DNA of 33,261 bases from Nostoc sp. GT001 (GTDB lineage Bacteria > Cyanobacteriota > Cyanobacteriia > Cyanobacteriales > Nostocaceae), in assembly GCF_030382115.1 (NCBI RefSeq), contig NZ_JAUDRJ010000003.1, positions 5,283,550 through 5,316,810 on the forward strand, read 5' to 3'. The position numbers and the translations under genes were made by a program. Position 1 is the first letter of the stretch, and every line of letters begins with the position of its first letter. The notes below the pieces were generated by a model that did not search any database, was not told the origin of the DNA, and saw only the letters and a program-made list of their open reading frames with translations. Positions 24,081-32,608 of the stretch are shown piece by piece.

Positions 24081-24853
24081 TCTCCTCTGCTCCATCAAAC
24101 GCCTTGAGCTTGTGAGAAATGCGGGATTAGTATGTCAGATTAAATCTGCTCTAAGTAGTTTCATCATGTCTTTATCTAATCTTTAATTTACCAATCAGTA
24201 ATTATATGTAAGATGTATTGAGTAAGATGCAATTTCATATTTCTGAGATACATATACAAATAATTAGCTAATTTAAAACTAAAAAAATCGTTATAAATGT
24301 CTATTTTAAATGGATATAATTTGAATTTTTATATTAAAAGCCTGTTCTTTTAACACCATGTTTTACAGCCACCATGATGAGTTTAGATATTAAGAGTAGT
24401 CCAAAAAATTGGAGCGCAGTATAACATGAAGAATGCTTGGAGGCGTTGGATTACAACCGTTAATCTAGCTGCAATTGCACTAATGCCGACGGTGATATTT
24501 TTAGCATTCTCTCATCAGGCAATAGCAGACGATCCCGGAGCGTGTTACATGATAACTTCCTCTGGTAAAACCGTTGGATTGGGAAGGATTTGTGGCAATA
24601 TCATAGCCGCACCTTCAGACAATAGAGTTTTTCGAGTCTCAATCAAACGCCGTTTTGGTGGAACTCCTGTGATTGATGTCACCTTCAACGACAAAAAAAC
24701 CTTTGAAATGATTGTAGATACAGGTGCTAGTGGAACCATTATCACTCAAGATATGGCGAATACACTGAAACTCCAGGCTACAGGTACAATGCAAGCCCAA
24801 ATTGCTGATGGTAGTGAAGTAAAATTCTCGGCGTTGCATAATGGCGGTATGAA

Positions 24854-25219
24854 TCATACTGAAACTGGAACATCCCAAAACTTGAGATAGTGAAGTAGCA
24901 ATCGAATCGAGTATTTCAGCATTTGTGCTGATTTGGAATAACATAGCGTTTTTCGATGCAATCGAGCGAGATAGTGGCGCAACCGGGTGTTTTCCCCCTC
25001 AACTCGTGTCATGTAAGTCTTGCTCACAATCTGGTCGCCCTCTGGAATAAAGCCTGGATAGACCAACCATCCATCCGTGACATAGAAATAGCACTGCCAA
25101 GTACCTACAATATCCCATAACGGTCGAAAAGTTTCGGCGCTATGGTCGCCCAAAACCCACGCTAAAATACCTTGTGTGAAGTGGTTCACTGCTGTCCAAA
25201 GCCAAACTTTGTTTTTTTT
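24854..25219 (-). CDS. insB: IS1-family InsB catalytic part, made by -1 frameshift
   Basis: The catalytic half of the IS1 transposase. After the A8C run the -1 frame reads KKNKVWLWTAVNHFTQG and continues to a stop at 24854-24856 within the terminal repeat. It carries the second Asp (VTDGWLVYPG) and the C-terminal Glu region (RVEGENTRLRHYLARLHRKT), which with the Asp of InsA make a DDE triad. A GTG at 25189 could start InsB alone, but it would lack the first Asp. In IS1 the fused InsAB' protein is the active enzyme, formed by programmed -1 frameshifting at an A-run; the same arrangement is seen here. Confidence 0.92.
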   Translation of the reverse strand, partial: KKNKVWLWTAVNHFTQGILAWVLGDHSAETFRPLWDIVGTWQCYFYVTDGWLVYPGFIPEGDQIVSKTYMTRVEGENTRLRHYLARLHRKTLCYSKSAQMLKYSIRLLLHYLKFWDVPVSV

Positions 25220-25545
25220 GAGCCGACGAACGTTTCTAGTTCATCGAGTTCGCCAACTTCTGGAATTGTCTCTGGATCATAAACATCAGGTAGCAGTTCT
25301 CCTACAAGTTTTACCCAAGTAATCAATGTCGTGTGATGCACACCTTTGACCCGTTCAATGCCACGAAATCCCATACCATTAACGTACATTTTCAGGCATT
25401 CCCGTTTCACTTCATCACTGTATCCTTGAGGTGGTTCGTACCGATCAATAAATTGGCGATCGCAATTACAGCAAATGTGATTCTGTTTACCTCTTTTATT
25501 TCCGTTCTTACGGATATGAGACGACCCACAACGCGGACATTCCAT
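25186..25545 (-). CDS. insA: IS1-family InsA (DNA-binding/regulatory) protein
   Basis: A 119-aa protein. An N-terminal zinc finger (CPRC at 3-6, then CCNC at 25-28) is followed by a helix-turn-helix region (GYSDEVKRECLKMYVNGMG, FRGIERVKGVHHTTLITWVK). This is the InsA plan: binding to the terminal repeats and, alone, repressing transposition. The frame ends just after the A8C slippery run (25212-25219 on the + strand as T8). A -1 slip there fuses it to InsB and gives a 230-aa transposase, close to IS1 InsAB'. The first catalytic Asp (GELDELETF) lies in this frame near its end. Confidence 0.93.
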   Translation of the reverse strand: MECPRCGSSHIRKNGNKRGKQNHICCNCDRQFIDRYEPPQGYSDEVKRECLKMYVNGMGFRGIERVKGVHHTTLITWVKLVGELLPDVYDPETIPEVGELDELETFVGSKKTKFGFGQQ

Positions 25546-25895
25546 CCAGTTTTACCTCAATTCATACCGCCATTATGCAACGCCAAATTCTCAACCAGTA
25601 AGGTAAAATCTATTACAGTAGGTGGAGTTACAGCCAATAATCTTCAAGTGGCGATCGCACCAAAAGCAAGCATCGGGCTACTAGGTCATGATTTCTTTGG
25701 CAATTATGATATTAAAATTCTGGAGAAAGAGGTAGAATTTCATCACCGCTAATGTTTGCAACTTCTTTAGATTTTTACTATTGAAATATCAAAAGGAATC
25801 TGAGCCAAGGTACTCAGCACTCCTGAAGCAGCTTAAGAGCGTTATAGAATAGAAAGAAACCTTACATACATTACGCTGATTCAGCAGAATTGCCC

Positions 25896-27260
25896 ATGAC
25901 CACTTCTAAACGCCAATACCACATTACTACTTTCGGTTGTCAGATGAATAAAGCTGACTCAGAGCGCATGGCTGGCGTTTTGGAAGACATGGGCTTTGAG
26001 TGGTGTGAAGATCCGAATCATGCAGATGTGATTCTCTACAATACCTGTACAATTCGGGATAATGCAGAACAAAAGGTATATTCCTACCTTGGCAGACAAG
26101 CAAAGCGTAAACATGAACAGCCTGATTTAACCCTCATCGTTGCTGGTTGTGTTGCCCAACAAGAAGGAGAAGCGCTGTTGCGGCGAGTGCCAGAATTAGA
26201 CTTGGTAATGGGGCCACAACACGCCAACCGTCTGAAAGACTTGTTGGAGTCAGTATTTGAGGGCAACCAAGTTGTCGCAACCGAAGCAGTTCACATTATT
26301 GAAGATATCACCCAGCCGCGACGAGATAGTACAGTCACCGCTTGGGTAAACGTAATTTACGGCTGTAACGAACGCTGCACCTATTGCGTAGTTCCCAATG
26401 TGCGCGGTGTCGAACAATCTCGCGCGCCGTCAGCTATCCGGGCTGAAATGGAGGAATTAGGACGGCAAGGTTACAAAGAAATTACTCTACTCGGTCAAAA
26501 TATTGATGCTTACGGCAGAGATTTACCTGGAGTGACAGCAGAAGGTAGGCATCTACACAACTTTACAGATTTACTTTATTACGTCCATGATGTGCCGGGG
26601 ATTGAAAGATTAAGATTTGCTACTAGCCACCCTCGTTATTTTACTGAGAGATTAATTCAAGCTTGTGCTGAGTTACCCAAGGTGTGCGAACACTTTCACA
26701 TTCCCTTTCAATCTGGGGATAACGAACTTTTAAAGGCGATGGCGCGGGGTTATACCCATGAGAAATATCGTCGAATTATCGATACAATTCGGCGGTATAT
26801 GCCAGATGCTTCTATTAGTGCCGATGTAATAGTCGGTTTTCCTGGGGAAACAGAAGCACAGTTTGAAAATACCCTAAAACTGGTGGAAGATATTGGCTTT
26901 GATATGTTGAATACAGCAGCATATTCGCCACGTCCAGGGACACCAGCCGCTTTGTGGGACAATCAACTGAGTGAAGAAATTAAAAGCGATCGCCTGCAAC
27001 GACTCAATCATCTGGGAAACTTGAAAGTAGCAGAGCGATCGCAACGTTACTTTGGACGCATTGAAGAAGTTTTAGTAGAAGATCAAAATCCTAAAGATCC
27101 AACCCAGGTAATGGGACGCACTGGCGGTAATCGATTGACCTTTTTTAGCGGTGACATCAAAGAACTCAAAGGGCAGTTAGTGAAGGTAAAAATTACCGAA
27201 GTTCGACCTTTTAGTTTGACGGGTGAACCAGTTGAAGTGAGGCAAACTGTTTTGCAGTAA
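25896..27260 (+). CDS. miaB: tRNA-2-methylthio-N6-dimethylallyladenosine synthase MiaB
   Basis: A 454-aa radical SAM methylthiotransferase that adds a methylthio group to i6A37 of tRNAs reading UNN codons. The N-terminal MTTase domain has the three auxiliary-cluster cysteines C15 ([10 protein letters not shown]), C51 ([12 protein letters not shown]) and C85 (AGCVAQQEG). The radical SAM motif CNERCTYC is at 157-164, and a TRAM domain occupies roughly the last 65 residues. All [4Fe-4S] ligands are present. The frame is open from a TTG at 25890, but the ATG at 25896 gives the usual N-terminus. This is the one intact housekeeping gene in a region of disrupted genes. Confidence 0.96.
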   Translation: MTTSKRQYHITTFGCQMNKADSERMAGVLEDMGFEWCEDPNHADVILYNTCTIRDNAEQKVYSYLGRQAKRKHEQPDLTLIVAGCVAQQEGEALLRRVPELDLVMGPQHANRLKDLLESVFEGNQVVATEAVHIIEDITQPRRDSTVTAWVNVIYGCNERCTYCVVPNVRGVEQSRAPSAIRAEMEELGRQGYKEITLLGQNIDAYGRDLPGVTAEGRHLHNFTDLLYYVHDVPGIERLRFATSHPRYFTERLIQACAELPKVCEHFHIPFQSGDNELLKAMARGYTHEKYRRIIDTIRRYMPDASISADVIVGFPGETEAQFENTLKLVEDIGFDMLNTAAYSPRPGTPAALWDNQLSEEIKSDRLQRLNHLGNLKVAERSQRYFGRIEEVLVEDQNPKDPTQVMGRTGGNRLTFFSGDIKELKGQLVKVKITEVRPFSLTGEPVEVRQTVLQ

Positions 27261-27289
27261 GAACCATTTGAAGATTATACCCCTGATTT

Positions 27290-27911
27290 ATGATGAAGTT
27301 ACCGCAAACGATTCCAGTTCTTCTTTTTGGGGCTAGCTTGGCTGTAATTTCCCCTCAACATTGTGCTGCTTTCACTGTTCAAGAAATAGCTATTCTTGCT
27401 CAAGCATCAAGCGATTTGCCAATGGTCAAATCGGCTGGGCTGTCCCCCGAAATGGGTGTGCCTTGGTCGAAAGCCGTAAAAATTGTTGACCCCTTTGAAG
27501 GGGAGTTTGTTGGAGTTTTCGATCGCAATTCATTAGGTGGCTATTTATTCCGTGAGGGTTCAACGCAAGTTATTAGTTTGTGGACACCTTCGAGTATTCG
27601 AGTACTCGTAACAGTAAATTCGGGTCAAGCAATGTCTTCTTTCTACACCGCTAGGTCGTGTGTATCCCAGACCTGACTATCTTAGATTTGTAACGACTAA
27701 AAAAGTCGATAAGCTTTTGCTCAAGATCAGAGAAAAAGTTTATCAATTAGATGGTTCAACCGGCACATTTGCTGTCAGTAAAGAATTAGCCACTGCTTTG
27801 AAAAATGCTCCAGATGAGAACTTAGATATCAGATTAGTCTTAGAAGGAGGTCAAACTGTTGATAGCGAAATTGGTAAAGGGACGGTAAAAGCTTGGCGAA
27901 TAATTTATTAA
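27290..27911 (+). pseudogene. secreted protein of unknown function, frameshifted
   Basis: The first frame (27290-27676) begins with a signal peptide (about 1-28, LLFGASLAVISPQHCAA) and continues to VLVTVNSGQAMSSFYT, then runs into a stop. The second frame (open through 27911) continues with PLGRVYPRPDYLRFVTTKKV and a compact C-terminal part ending GKGTVKAWRIIY. A single extra nucleotide near 27640-27651 (TTCTACACCGCTAGG) explains the break; removing one base gives 206 aa. The GTG at 27660 lies mid-segment and has no Shine-Dalgarno, so a separate gene is unlikely. The family is not recognised. It starts 29 nt after miaB and may be co-transcribed. Sequencing error is the main alternative. Confidence 0.7.
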
Positions 27912-27914
27912 ACT

Positions 27915-28262
27915 ATTATAGACATTTAGACAATTTCGATCATGCTGATACTGCAAGTAATCTCCTATCCAATAAGCAATTTGTAGTGGAGCATGATCGC
28001 TGTCTTGGAGATGTAAATATTGTTTTTCAGACATTAATGATGCCAACTGAGTGTCTAAAGGCACCGATCTAAGATGTAACTTCATTGCAACTGCAAAAGC
28101 AGTTACTAACCGAAGCATTGCTTCCTTTTCTAATTTATCTTGTGGTGTTTTCTCTTTAACTATTATCGCAATTCCACGAGTTAAGTTACGCGATGTATTA
28201 ACTAAAGCTCCCCATAGTTGACGACCTTCCCAAAATCTATCATGGTCTGTTGGAGGTAAAAG
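27915..28262 (-). pseudogene. bestrophin-type channel (UPF0187) remnant, truncated at both ends
   Basis: The minus-strand frame after a stop at 28263-28265 begins TDHDRFWEGRQLWGALVN and continues TSRNLTRGIAIIVKEKTPQD, the hallmark 'DRWWEGRKLWGxLVN' region of bacterial bestrophin-like anion channels. It runs on through APLQIAYWIGDYLQ and DRNCLNVYN, after which homology stops close to the stop codon of the + strand gene. The usual N-terminal ~60 residues with the first membrane helix and the C-terminal ~100 residues are absent. There is no suitable start codon: the first ATG (28118) lies inside the domain. The frame stays open to 27840, but those last codons do not look like the family. Confidence 0.75.
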
Positions 28263-28485
28263 CTATCTTGCTATCAATAAAGCTGATAATATTAAAACTA
28301 TTAAGGCGCGATCGCATTAGCTAGGCTACATATAAATAGGCAATCCTAACAGTGCAGACAAAGACAGAGAACTATTTGACGCAATCAAATTATTTCAATC
28401 AATTATTGCTGGTCGCAGTTCTGTTAATGGCCATAGATGAGTTTAATCTTTAAACTCTCTTCAACCAGCCAGTGGGTTAAAAAAT

Positions 28486-29844
28486 TTATAGTTTCTGTCC
28501 TGCATAAATCGATCGCACTTCGCCATTACGTCGGATGACTGCTTCGCCATTACTGACATCTACTAGTGTCCAACCGCTTGAGCCGATACTTTCACCCATA
28601 TTGATGCGGCGAGTCACGCCATCAATTTTAAACAAAGCGGCAGATTTGTTACCCAACTCTAGCAATCCCTCTAAGGTATTACTTGGAGCCACTGCGATCG
28701 CAGTTGCCGGATATACTTGTTCCTGGGTAATAGTTGGTTCTGACTCTGGTGCAAGTGCAGCACGCAATGGAACTACTGGTAATGCAGGCAGAGGTTTGGG
28801 TGTTTGGCGCACGGTAATGGGTGCAGTTTTTGCTGCCACCGGTTTGAGTTCGGCTCGTACAGCCGCAGCTAACATATTGACAGTTACAGGCTTGGCAGCT
28901 TGTCGGACTGTATTCAGGGCAGTTTTGACAACATTAGGTTGAGATACCCGTAACGCACTGGCAACTTGTGGTAGTGTAGGAGTCCCCGGAATGGCTGGAA
29001 GGGCGTAGCGCATTGGTGACGGCGCTTGATAAACGGGGACATAGATGCGCTCAACAACGCTTCCAGAACGATTGGGAGCTGGTGGTGTATTATTAGCTAG
29101 AAGTGGAAGTGCTGGTAGATTACCAGTTGCTTGTTGGCGACCAAGGCCTATTTGGTTAGTATTTGCCTGACTGGAGAATCCTGGATTGAAAGATTTTTGA
29201 TTGCTTTTTGCTCCTTGCTTGTCTATAACAGCCAGCGCTTGGAGCATATAGTCAACTAACTCTGCCTCAATTTCTGTTTTTACGGGCAATCGTGACTGGG
29301 GTTGCGGCAATAGAAGCGCTGACTCAGGCAATTTATTATTTAAAAGATATACAACTCCAGACTGCACCAAGTAGATTGTACTAGCGATCGCCACGCCTAA
29401 AGTTGTTCCTACAATCAGCAGTTTGCCCAAAATCGAACTAGTTTTTTGACGCTTTCTACTAACTGATTTAACAGTAGAGGTGTCAAATACAACGGTACTC
29501 AATTGCTTATGGTTATTTTGAGCAACTGACTGTACTCCTTGGTTCAGGGTGTTTGGTAAGATAATCTGTGGTATCGTAACTGTTTGCAGAGGTACGTATT
29601 CTGGAGGCGATTGGCGTTGAGCTTGGGCGGAAACTCCAGCAACAGAGTGGCTCGATCTGTTCTGACTACTGTGCCTAACAGTTTGAGAAGGCAGATTACC
29701 ACTAGCATCCAGAATGTAGTCGATATCGGCAAAGAGTTCATCCATTAGACCATCAGCATAGTTTTCTATCGACCAAGGCTCGTTGGTGATTAAGTCTTCT
29801 GATGGTTCTGGTACTATGAGACGGGTGCTGGCTTCTTGTAACAT
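28486..29844 (-). CDS. proline-rich bitopic protein with GspC/PilP-like C-terminal domain
   Basis: A 452-aa protein of unknown function. The cytosolic N-terminus (1-138) is acidic and low-complexity; one membrane segment spans about 141-168; a long Pro/Ala/Val-rich linker (about 200-385) would cross the periplasm. The last ~65 residues (LEGLLELGNKSAALFKIDG, ITRR-like NMGESIG, GWTLVDVSNGEAVIRRNGE, YAGQKL) have the pattern of small beta domains in GspC and PilP, which link inner-membrane machines to the outer-membrane secretin. A role with type IV pili or another trans-envelope machine is therefore possible, but no pilus gene is adjacent. It starts at ATG 29844 and stands alone. Confidence 0.65.
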   Translation of the reverse strand: MLQEASTRLIVPEPSEDLITNEPWSIENYADGLMDELFADIDYILDASGNLPSQTVRHSSQNRSSHSVAGVSAQAQRQSPPEYVPLQTVTIPQIILPNTLNQGVQSVAQNNHKQLSTVVFDTSTVKSVSRKRQKTSSILGKLLIVGTTLGVAIASTIYLVQSGVVYLLNNKLPESALLLPQPQSRLPVKTEIEAELVDYMLQALAVIDKQGAKSNQKSFNPGFSSQANTNQIGLGRQQATGNLPALPLLANNTPPAPNRSGSVVERIYVPVYQAPSPMRYALPAIPGTPTLPQVASALRVSQPNVVKTALNTVRQAAKPVTVNMLAAAVRAELKPVAAKTAPITVRQTPKPLPALPVVPLRAALAPESEPTITQEQVYPATAIAVAPSNTLEGLLELGNKSAALFKIDGVTRRINMGESIGSSGWTLVDVSNGEAVIRRNGEVRSIYAGQKL

Positions 29845-29972
29845 AGACGTTCTGGGTTGTTGCTTGGACGAGGAAACGCCACCCCTACTGCCTGGAAATT
29901 AGGATTATCAGAGGAGGCAGCAGGTAGAGGGCAGTTCTTATTGAAAAAAAAGTATGAATAAAAACTTTACTC

Positions 29973-30254
29973 TTAAGTGATTACCCTGATGAAAAAGAAG
30001 AATTGTATTGAGACGTGTGGAGCAAGATACAAACAGAGGAGCCGCTTTGCCTCTGGTCTTGCGCCAATCCTATGCAGTTGTGCGTGGGTTACTCCTGCGT
30101 GGTTGTTGAGCGTAGTCGAAACACTGCCTCCTAAATAATGAAACATCCAATCCCCCATCTGATTGAGATAAGTTGATTGAGTGTTGGTATTAAACTCAAC
30201 TTTCATCTGGGGATTGTTGATGATGGCACTACTAATCTTTATGTCATCTATCAT
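29973..30254 (-). CDS. possible 93-aa small protein, C-terminus in repeat-like DNA
   Basis: Starts 47 nt after the mnmG stop on the same strand. GGGAGAGAG sits about 6 nt before the ATG at 30254, a good ribosome site. The first ~45 residues (MIDDIKISSAIINNPQMKVE) look protein-like. The rest crosses DNA resembling dispersed cyanobacterial repeat (TTTCGACTACGCTCAACAAC) and ends in a run of Phe, so the original end may have been lost. I do not recognise it. The remaining gap (29845-29972) holds no gene. Confidence 0.35.
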   Translation of the reverse strand: MIDDIKISSAIINNPQMKVEFNTNTQSTYLNQMGDWMFHYLGGSVSTTLNNHAGVTHAQLHRIGARPEAKRLLCLYLAPHVSIQFFFFIRVIT

Positions 30255-30301
30255 ACCAATCTCTCTCCCTACTACTATACTCAGTCTTTATCAAGCTTGT
30301 G

Positions 30302-32224
30302 TTAAGCTAACGCTGGAAACTCTGACTGGCTCTTGCTTCTACGCAATTCTAGATATAATAATAAGGCGTTAATATCCGCTGGGTTTACACCACCTATACG
30401 TGCAGCTTGACCAAGGGTAAGTGGTTTTATGTGGGTCAGCTTTTCCCGTGCCTCTTTAGAAAGAGTATCAATTGTTGTGTAGTCTAAATCCCCAGGTAAC
30501 TGGCGGTGAGCTTGGCGGGCAATTTGGTCAATTTGATTTTGTTGCCTAGCGAGATAGCCAGAATACTTGATGTCAATTTCTGCGCCTTCTTTCTCGGCCC
30601 GGTTGAGGTTGGGGTTTCCCAGTCCGAACCTGTCGAGGTCAACGTAATGTAATCCTGGACGACGTAACAAGTCATTGAGGGTAATTGAACCTTTAATTGC
30701 TTGTTGGGTATCAGATGCGATCGCTATTCCAATTTCATCATGTTCTTTAACTCGTGTGGTTTGCAATCTTTGCTTTTCTGTGGTGATATTACCCTGTTTT
30801 TGAGTAAACATATCCCAGCGGCGATCGTCAATTAAACCAATCTCCCTTCCCAAGGGTGTCAGACGTTGGTCGGCATTGTCAGAACGCAGTAGCAATCGGT
30901 ACTCTGACCTACTTGTAAGCATCCGGTAAGGTTCTCGTAGGTCTTTTGTACACAGGTCATCAACTAGCGTCCCAATGTAACTTTGCTCGCGGGCAAAGAC
31001 AATCATTTCTTGAGAGCGAACGAATCGAGCGGCATTAATTCCCGCCACCAACCCTTGAGCAGCAGCTTCTTCATAACCTGTAGTGCCGTTAATTTGCCCA
31101 GCACAAAACAGCCCCGCAATCTTTTTAGTCATCAGTGTGGGATAACACTGAGTTGCTGGTAAATAGTCATATTCCACTGCATAGGCAGGACGCAGCATCA
31201 CACATTTTTCCAAACCGGGGAGAGTCCGCAACATTTGCAGTTGCAAATTTTCTGGCAACCCTGTAGAAAACCCTTGAATATAAAGTTCGGGTATATCCCT
31301 TCCTTCCGGTTCAATAAAGATTTGGTGGCTTTCTTTATCGGCAAACCGGACAATCTTATCTTCGATACTGGGACAATAGCGCGGCCCTTTGGCTTCCACC
31401 CAACCGCCATAAACTGGCGACAGGTGTAAATTTTCTTGAATTAAACGATGGGTTTCGGCGGTTGTACGGGTAATGTAGCAAGGCATCTGTTCCCGTTCTA
31501 CCCACACATCTGGGTCAAAGCTAAACCAGCGCACATCTTCATCCCCTGGCTGGATGAGCATTTTACTATAATCTACCGATCGCTTATCTACCCGTGCTGG
31601 AGTTCCAGTTTTAAGTCTGCTCGTTTCAAATCCCAGACGATTTAGGGTTTGTGTCAATCCTTCCGCTGCAAATTCTCCAGCACGTCCAGCTGGCATTGAT
31701 TTGTTACCAACCCAAATTTTGCCTCCCAGGAACGTGCTCATTGTCAAAATGACTGCTTTACATTGGAACCCTACACCAAAATAAGTTTCAACGCCGATGA
31801 CTTCGCCGTTAGCACCCAGCACCAAATCTGTTGCCATACTTTCACGGATTGTCAAGTTATCTTGGTTCTCAACAATATTTTTCATCACCGCTGCATATTC
31901 GCGCTTATCAGTCTGGGCGCGTAATGCCCAAACAGCAGGCCCCCGTGAAGAGTTGAGGATACGTTTTTGTAAGTAGGTGCGGTCTGCTACTTTACCAATT
32001 TCCCCGCCGAGTGCGTCTACCTCATGAGTCAACTGGGATTTGGCTGGGCCACCTACTGCTGGGTTACAAGGTTGCCAAGCGATTTTATCCAAATTGAGCG
32101 TCAATAACAGGGTACGACAACCGAGGCGTGCAGAGGCGAGAGCTGCTTCGCAACCGGAGTGACCTGCACCGACGACTATGACATCAAAAGCGTCTTGGAA
32201 TTCAACGGAATTGTGCATGGTCAT
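30302..32224 (-). CDS. mnmG: tRNA uridine-34 5-carboxymethylaminomethyl modification enzyme MnmG
   Basis: A FAD enzyme that, with the GTPase MnmE, makes cmnm5U34 (or nm5U) at the wobble base of several tRNAs. The FAD-binding [12 protein letters not shown] lies at about 17-28; [13 protein letters not shown] at 51-63 and [19 protein letters not shown] are MnmG signatures; the helical C-terminus ends in a [19 protein letters not shown] segment. The frame is open to a TTG at 32314 (670 aa), but those 30 extra residues are not family-like. The ATG at 32224 gives 640 aa, which matches the family; an ATG two codons later is also possible. MnmE is not in the window. The gene is divergent from the partial gene at 32609. 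Confidence 0.97.
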   Translation of the reverse strand: MTMHNSVEFQDAFDVIVVGAGHSGCEAALASARLGCRTLLLTLNLDKIAWQPCNPAVGGPAKSQLTHEVDALGGEIGKVADRTYLQKRILNSSRGPAVWALRAQTDKREYAAVMKNIVENQDNLTIRESMATDLVLGANGEVIGVETYFGVGFQCKAVILTMSTFLGGKIWVGNKSMPAGRAGEFAAEGLTQTLNRLGFETSRLKTGTPARVDKRSVDYSKMLIQPGDEDVRWFSFDPDVWVEREQMPCYITRTTAETHRLIQENLHLSPVYGGWVEAKGPRYCPSIEDKIVRFADKESHQIFIEPEGRDIPELYIQGFSTGLPENLQLQMLRTLPGLEKCVMLRPAYAVEYDYLPATQCYPTLMTKKIAGLFCAGQINGTTGYEEAAAQGLVAGINAARFVRSQEMIVFAREQSYIGTLVDDLCTKDLREPYRMLTSRSEYRLLLRSDNADQRLTPLGREIGLIDDRRWDMFTQKQGNITTEKQRLQTTRVKEHDEIGIAIASDTQQAIKGSITLNDLLRRPGLHYVDLDRFGLGNPNLNRAEKEGAEIDIKYSGYLARQQNQIDQIARQAHRQLPGDLDYTTIDTLSKEAREKLTHIKPLTLGQAARIGGVNPADINALLLYLELRRSKSQSEFPALA

Positions 32225-32608
32225 ACTTACAGGATCGGCAAGCTTAGAGTTCTTTTCAATTTTAGCTGTTCCAGTGGTTTCATGGATGTAACTTTCTGAT
32301 AAAAAAGTTATCAAACTTACTAGTACTCAATTAAAAGCAAGGTTCCATTTTTTAACTTTAGTAGGAAGTGAAAAATATTATTTTTTAAAAGTTGTGACAA
32401 CATTCCGGTTTAGAGATCGCAGCTATTGTTCATATCGTTAGCCAATGTAAATTAATTTATAGTTGGTATATATTAGATATTTTCTCTAACTTGGATGAAA
32501 CTATAGTTCAATACCGATAAATTATTTGTAGTTTTAATTTAGCAATAATAGATATTTCCTAAAAGCTTCTTGATTTTATTCTTTAAATTACCAAACAATT
32601 ATTTAAAA
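32225..32608. other. 384-nt AT-rich divergent intergenic region
   Basis: It separates mnmG (minus) from the gene starting at 32609 (plus) and must carry promoters for both. It is strongly AT-rich with no hairpin, repeat or ORF that I can support. No -10/-35 pair stands out enough to name. Confidence 0.5.

Larger units (their letters stand above)
23894..24425. other. 532-nt non-coding region with hairpin and repeats
   Basis: It contains the hairpin at 23933-23959 and the heptamer repeat at 24015-24080, both listed separately. After those, an AT-rich stretch (24180-24420) leads to the split protease gene and presumably held its promoter. No RNA gene or convincing ORF is visible. Confidence 0.6.
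24830..25584 (-). mobile_element. IS1-family insertion sequence, complete, 755 bp
   Basis: Perfect 25-bp terminal inverted repeats: 24830-24854 begins GGCGTTGCATAATGGCGG and 25560-25584 is its exact complement. They are flanked by direct 8-bp target duplications AAATTCTC (24822-24829 and 25585-25592). Inside, two overlapping minus-strand frames encode an IS1-type InsA/InsB transposase joined by an A8C slippage site. Size, target duplication length and gene layout all fit the IS1 family. Undamaged ends, duplications and frames point to a recent, possibly active copy. Confidence 0.96.
24426..25752 (+). pseudogene. retropepsin-like aspartic protease split by an IS1-family insertion
   Basis: The 5' part (24426-24829) encodes a signal-anchor segment (about 12-34), then a retropepsin-like domain with the catalytic motif VDTGASGTII (DTG at 98-100). 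The 3' part (25593-25752) encodes SITVGGVTANNLQVAIAP and the closing GLLGHDFFGNYDIKI, the second hallmark of clan AA proteases. Between them lies a 755-bp IS plus one duplicated 8-bp target copy. Deleting those joins the frames exactly (GSEVKFSTSKVKSI) and gives 187 aa, a normal size for this single-domain cyanobacterial family. The interrupted reading runs into the left IS end and stops at 24888-24890, losing the C-terminal strands. Activity is therefore expected to be lost unless the IS excises precisely. Confidence 0.93.

Noticed and set aside
27840..28118. A separate 92-aa minus-strand gene
   Set aside because: Bestrophin-like sequence continues upstream of the ATG to 28262, so this is an internal piece of a truncated gene; its last codons overlap the + strand gene.
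28360..28439. Short + strand frame (NSADKDRELFDAIKLFQSI)
   Set aside because: Only about 30 codons with no start or ribosome site; it may be a gene relic but cannot be supported.
32225..32314. N-terminal 30-residue extension of MnmG from TTG 32314
   Set aside because: MnmG proteins begin a few residues before the FAD-binding strand; the extension is polar and unlike the family.
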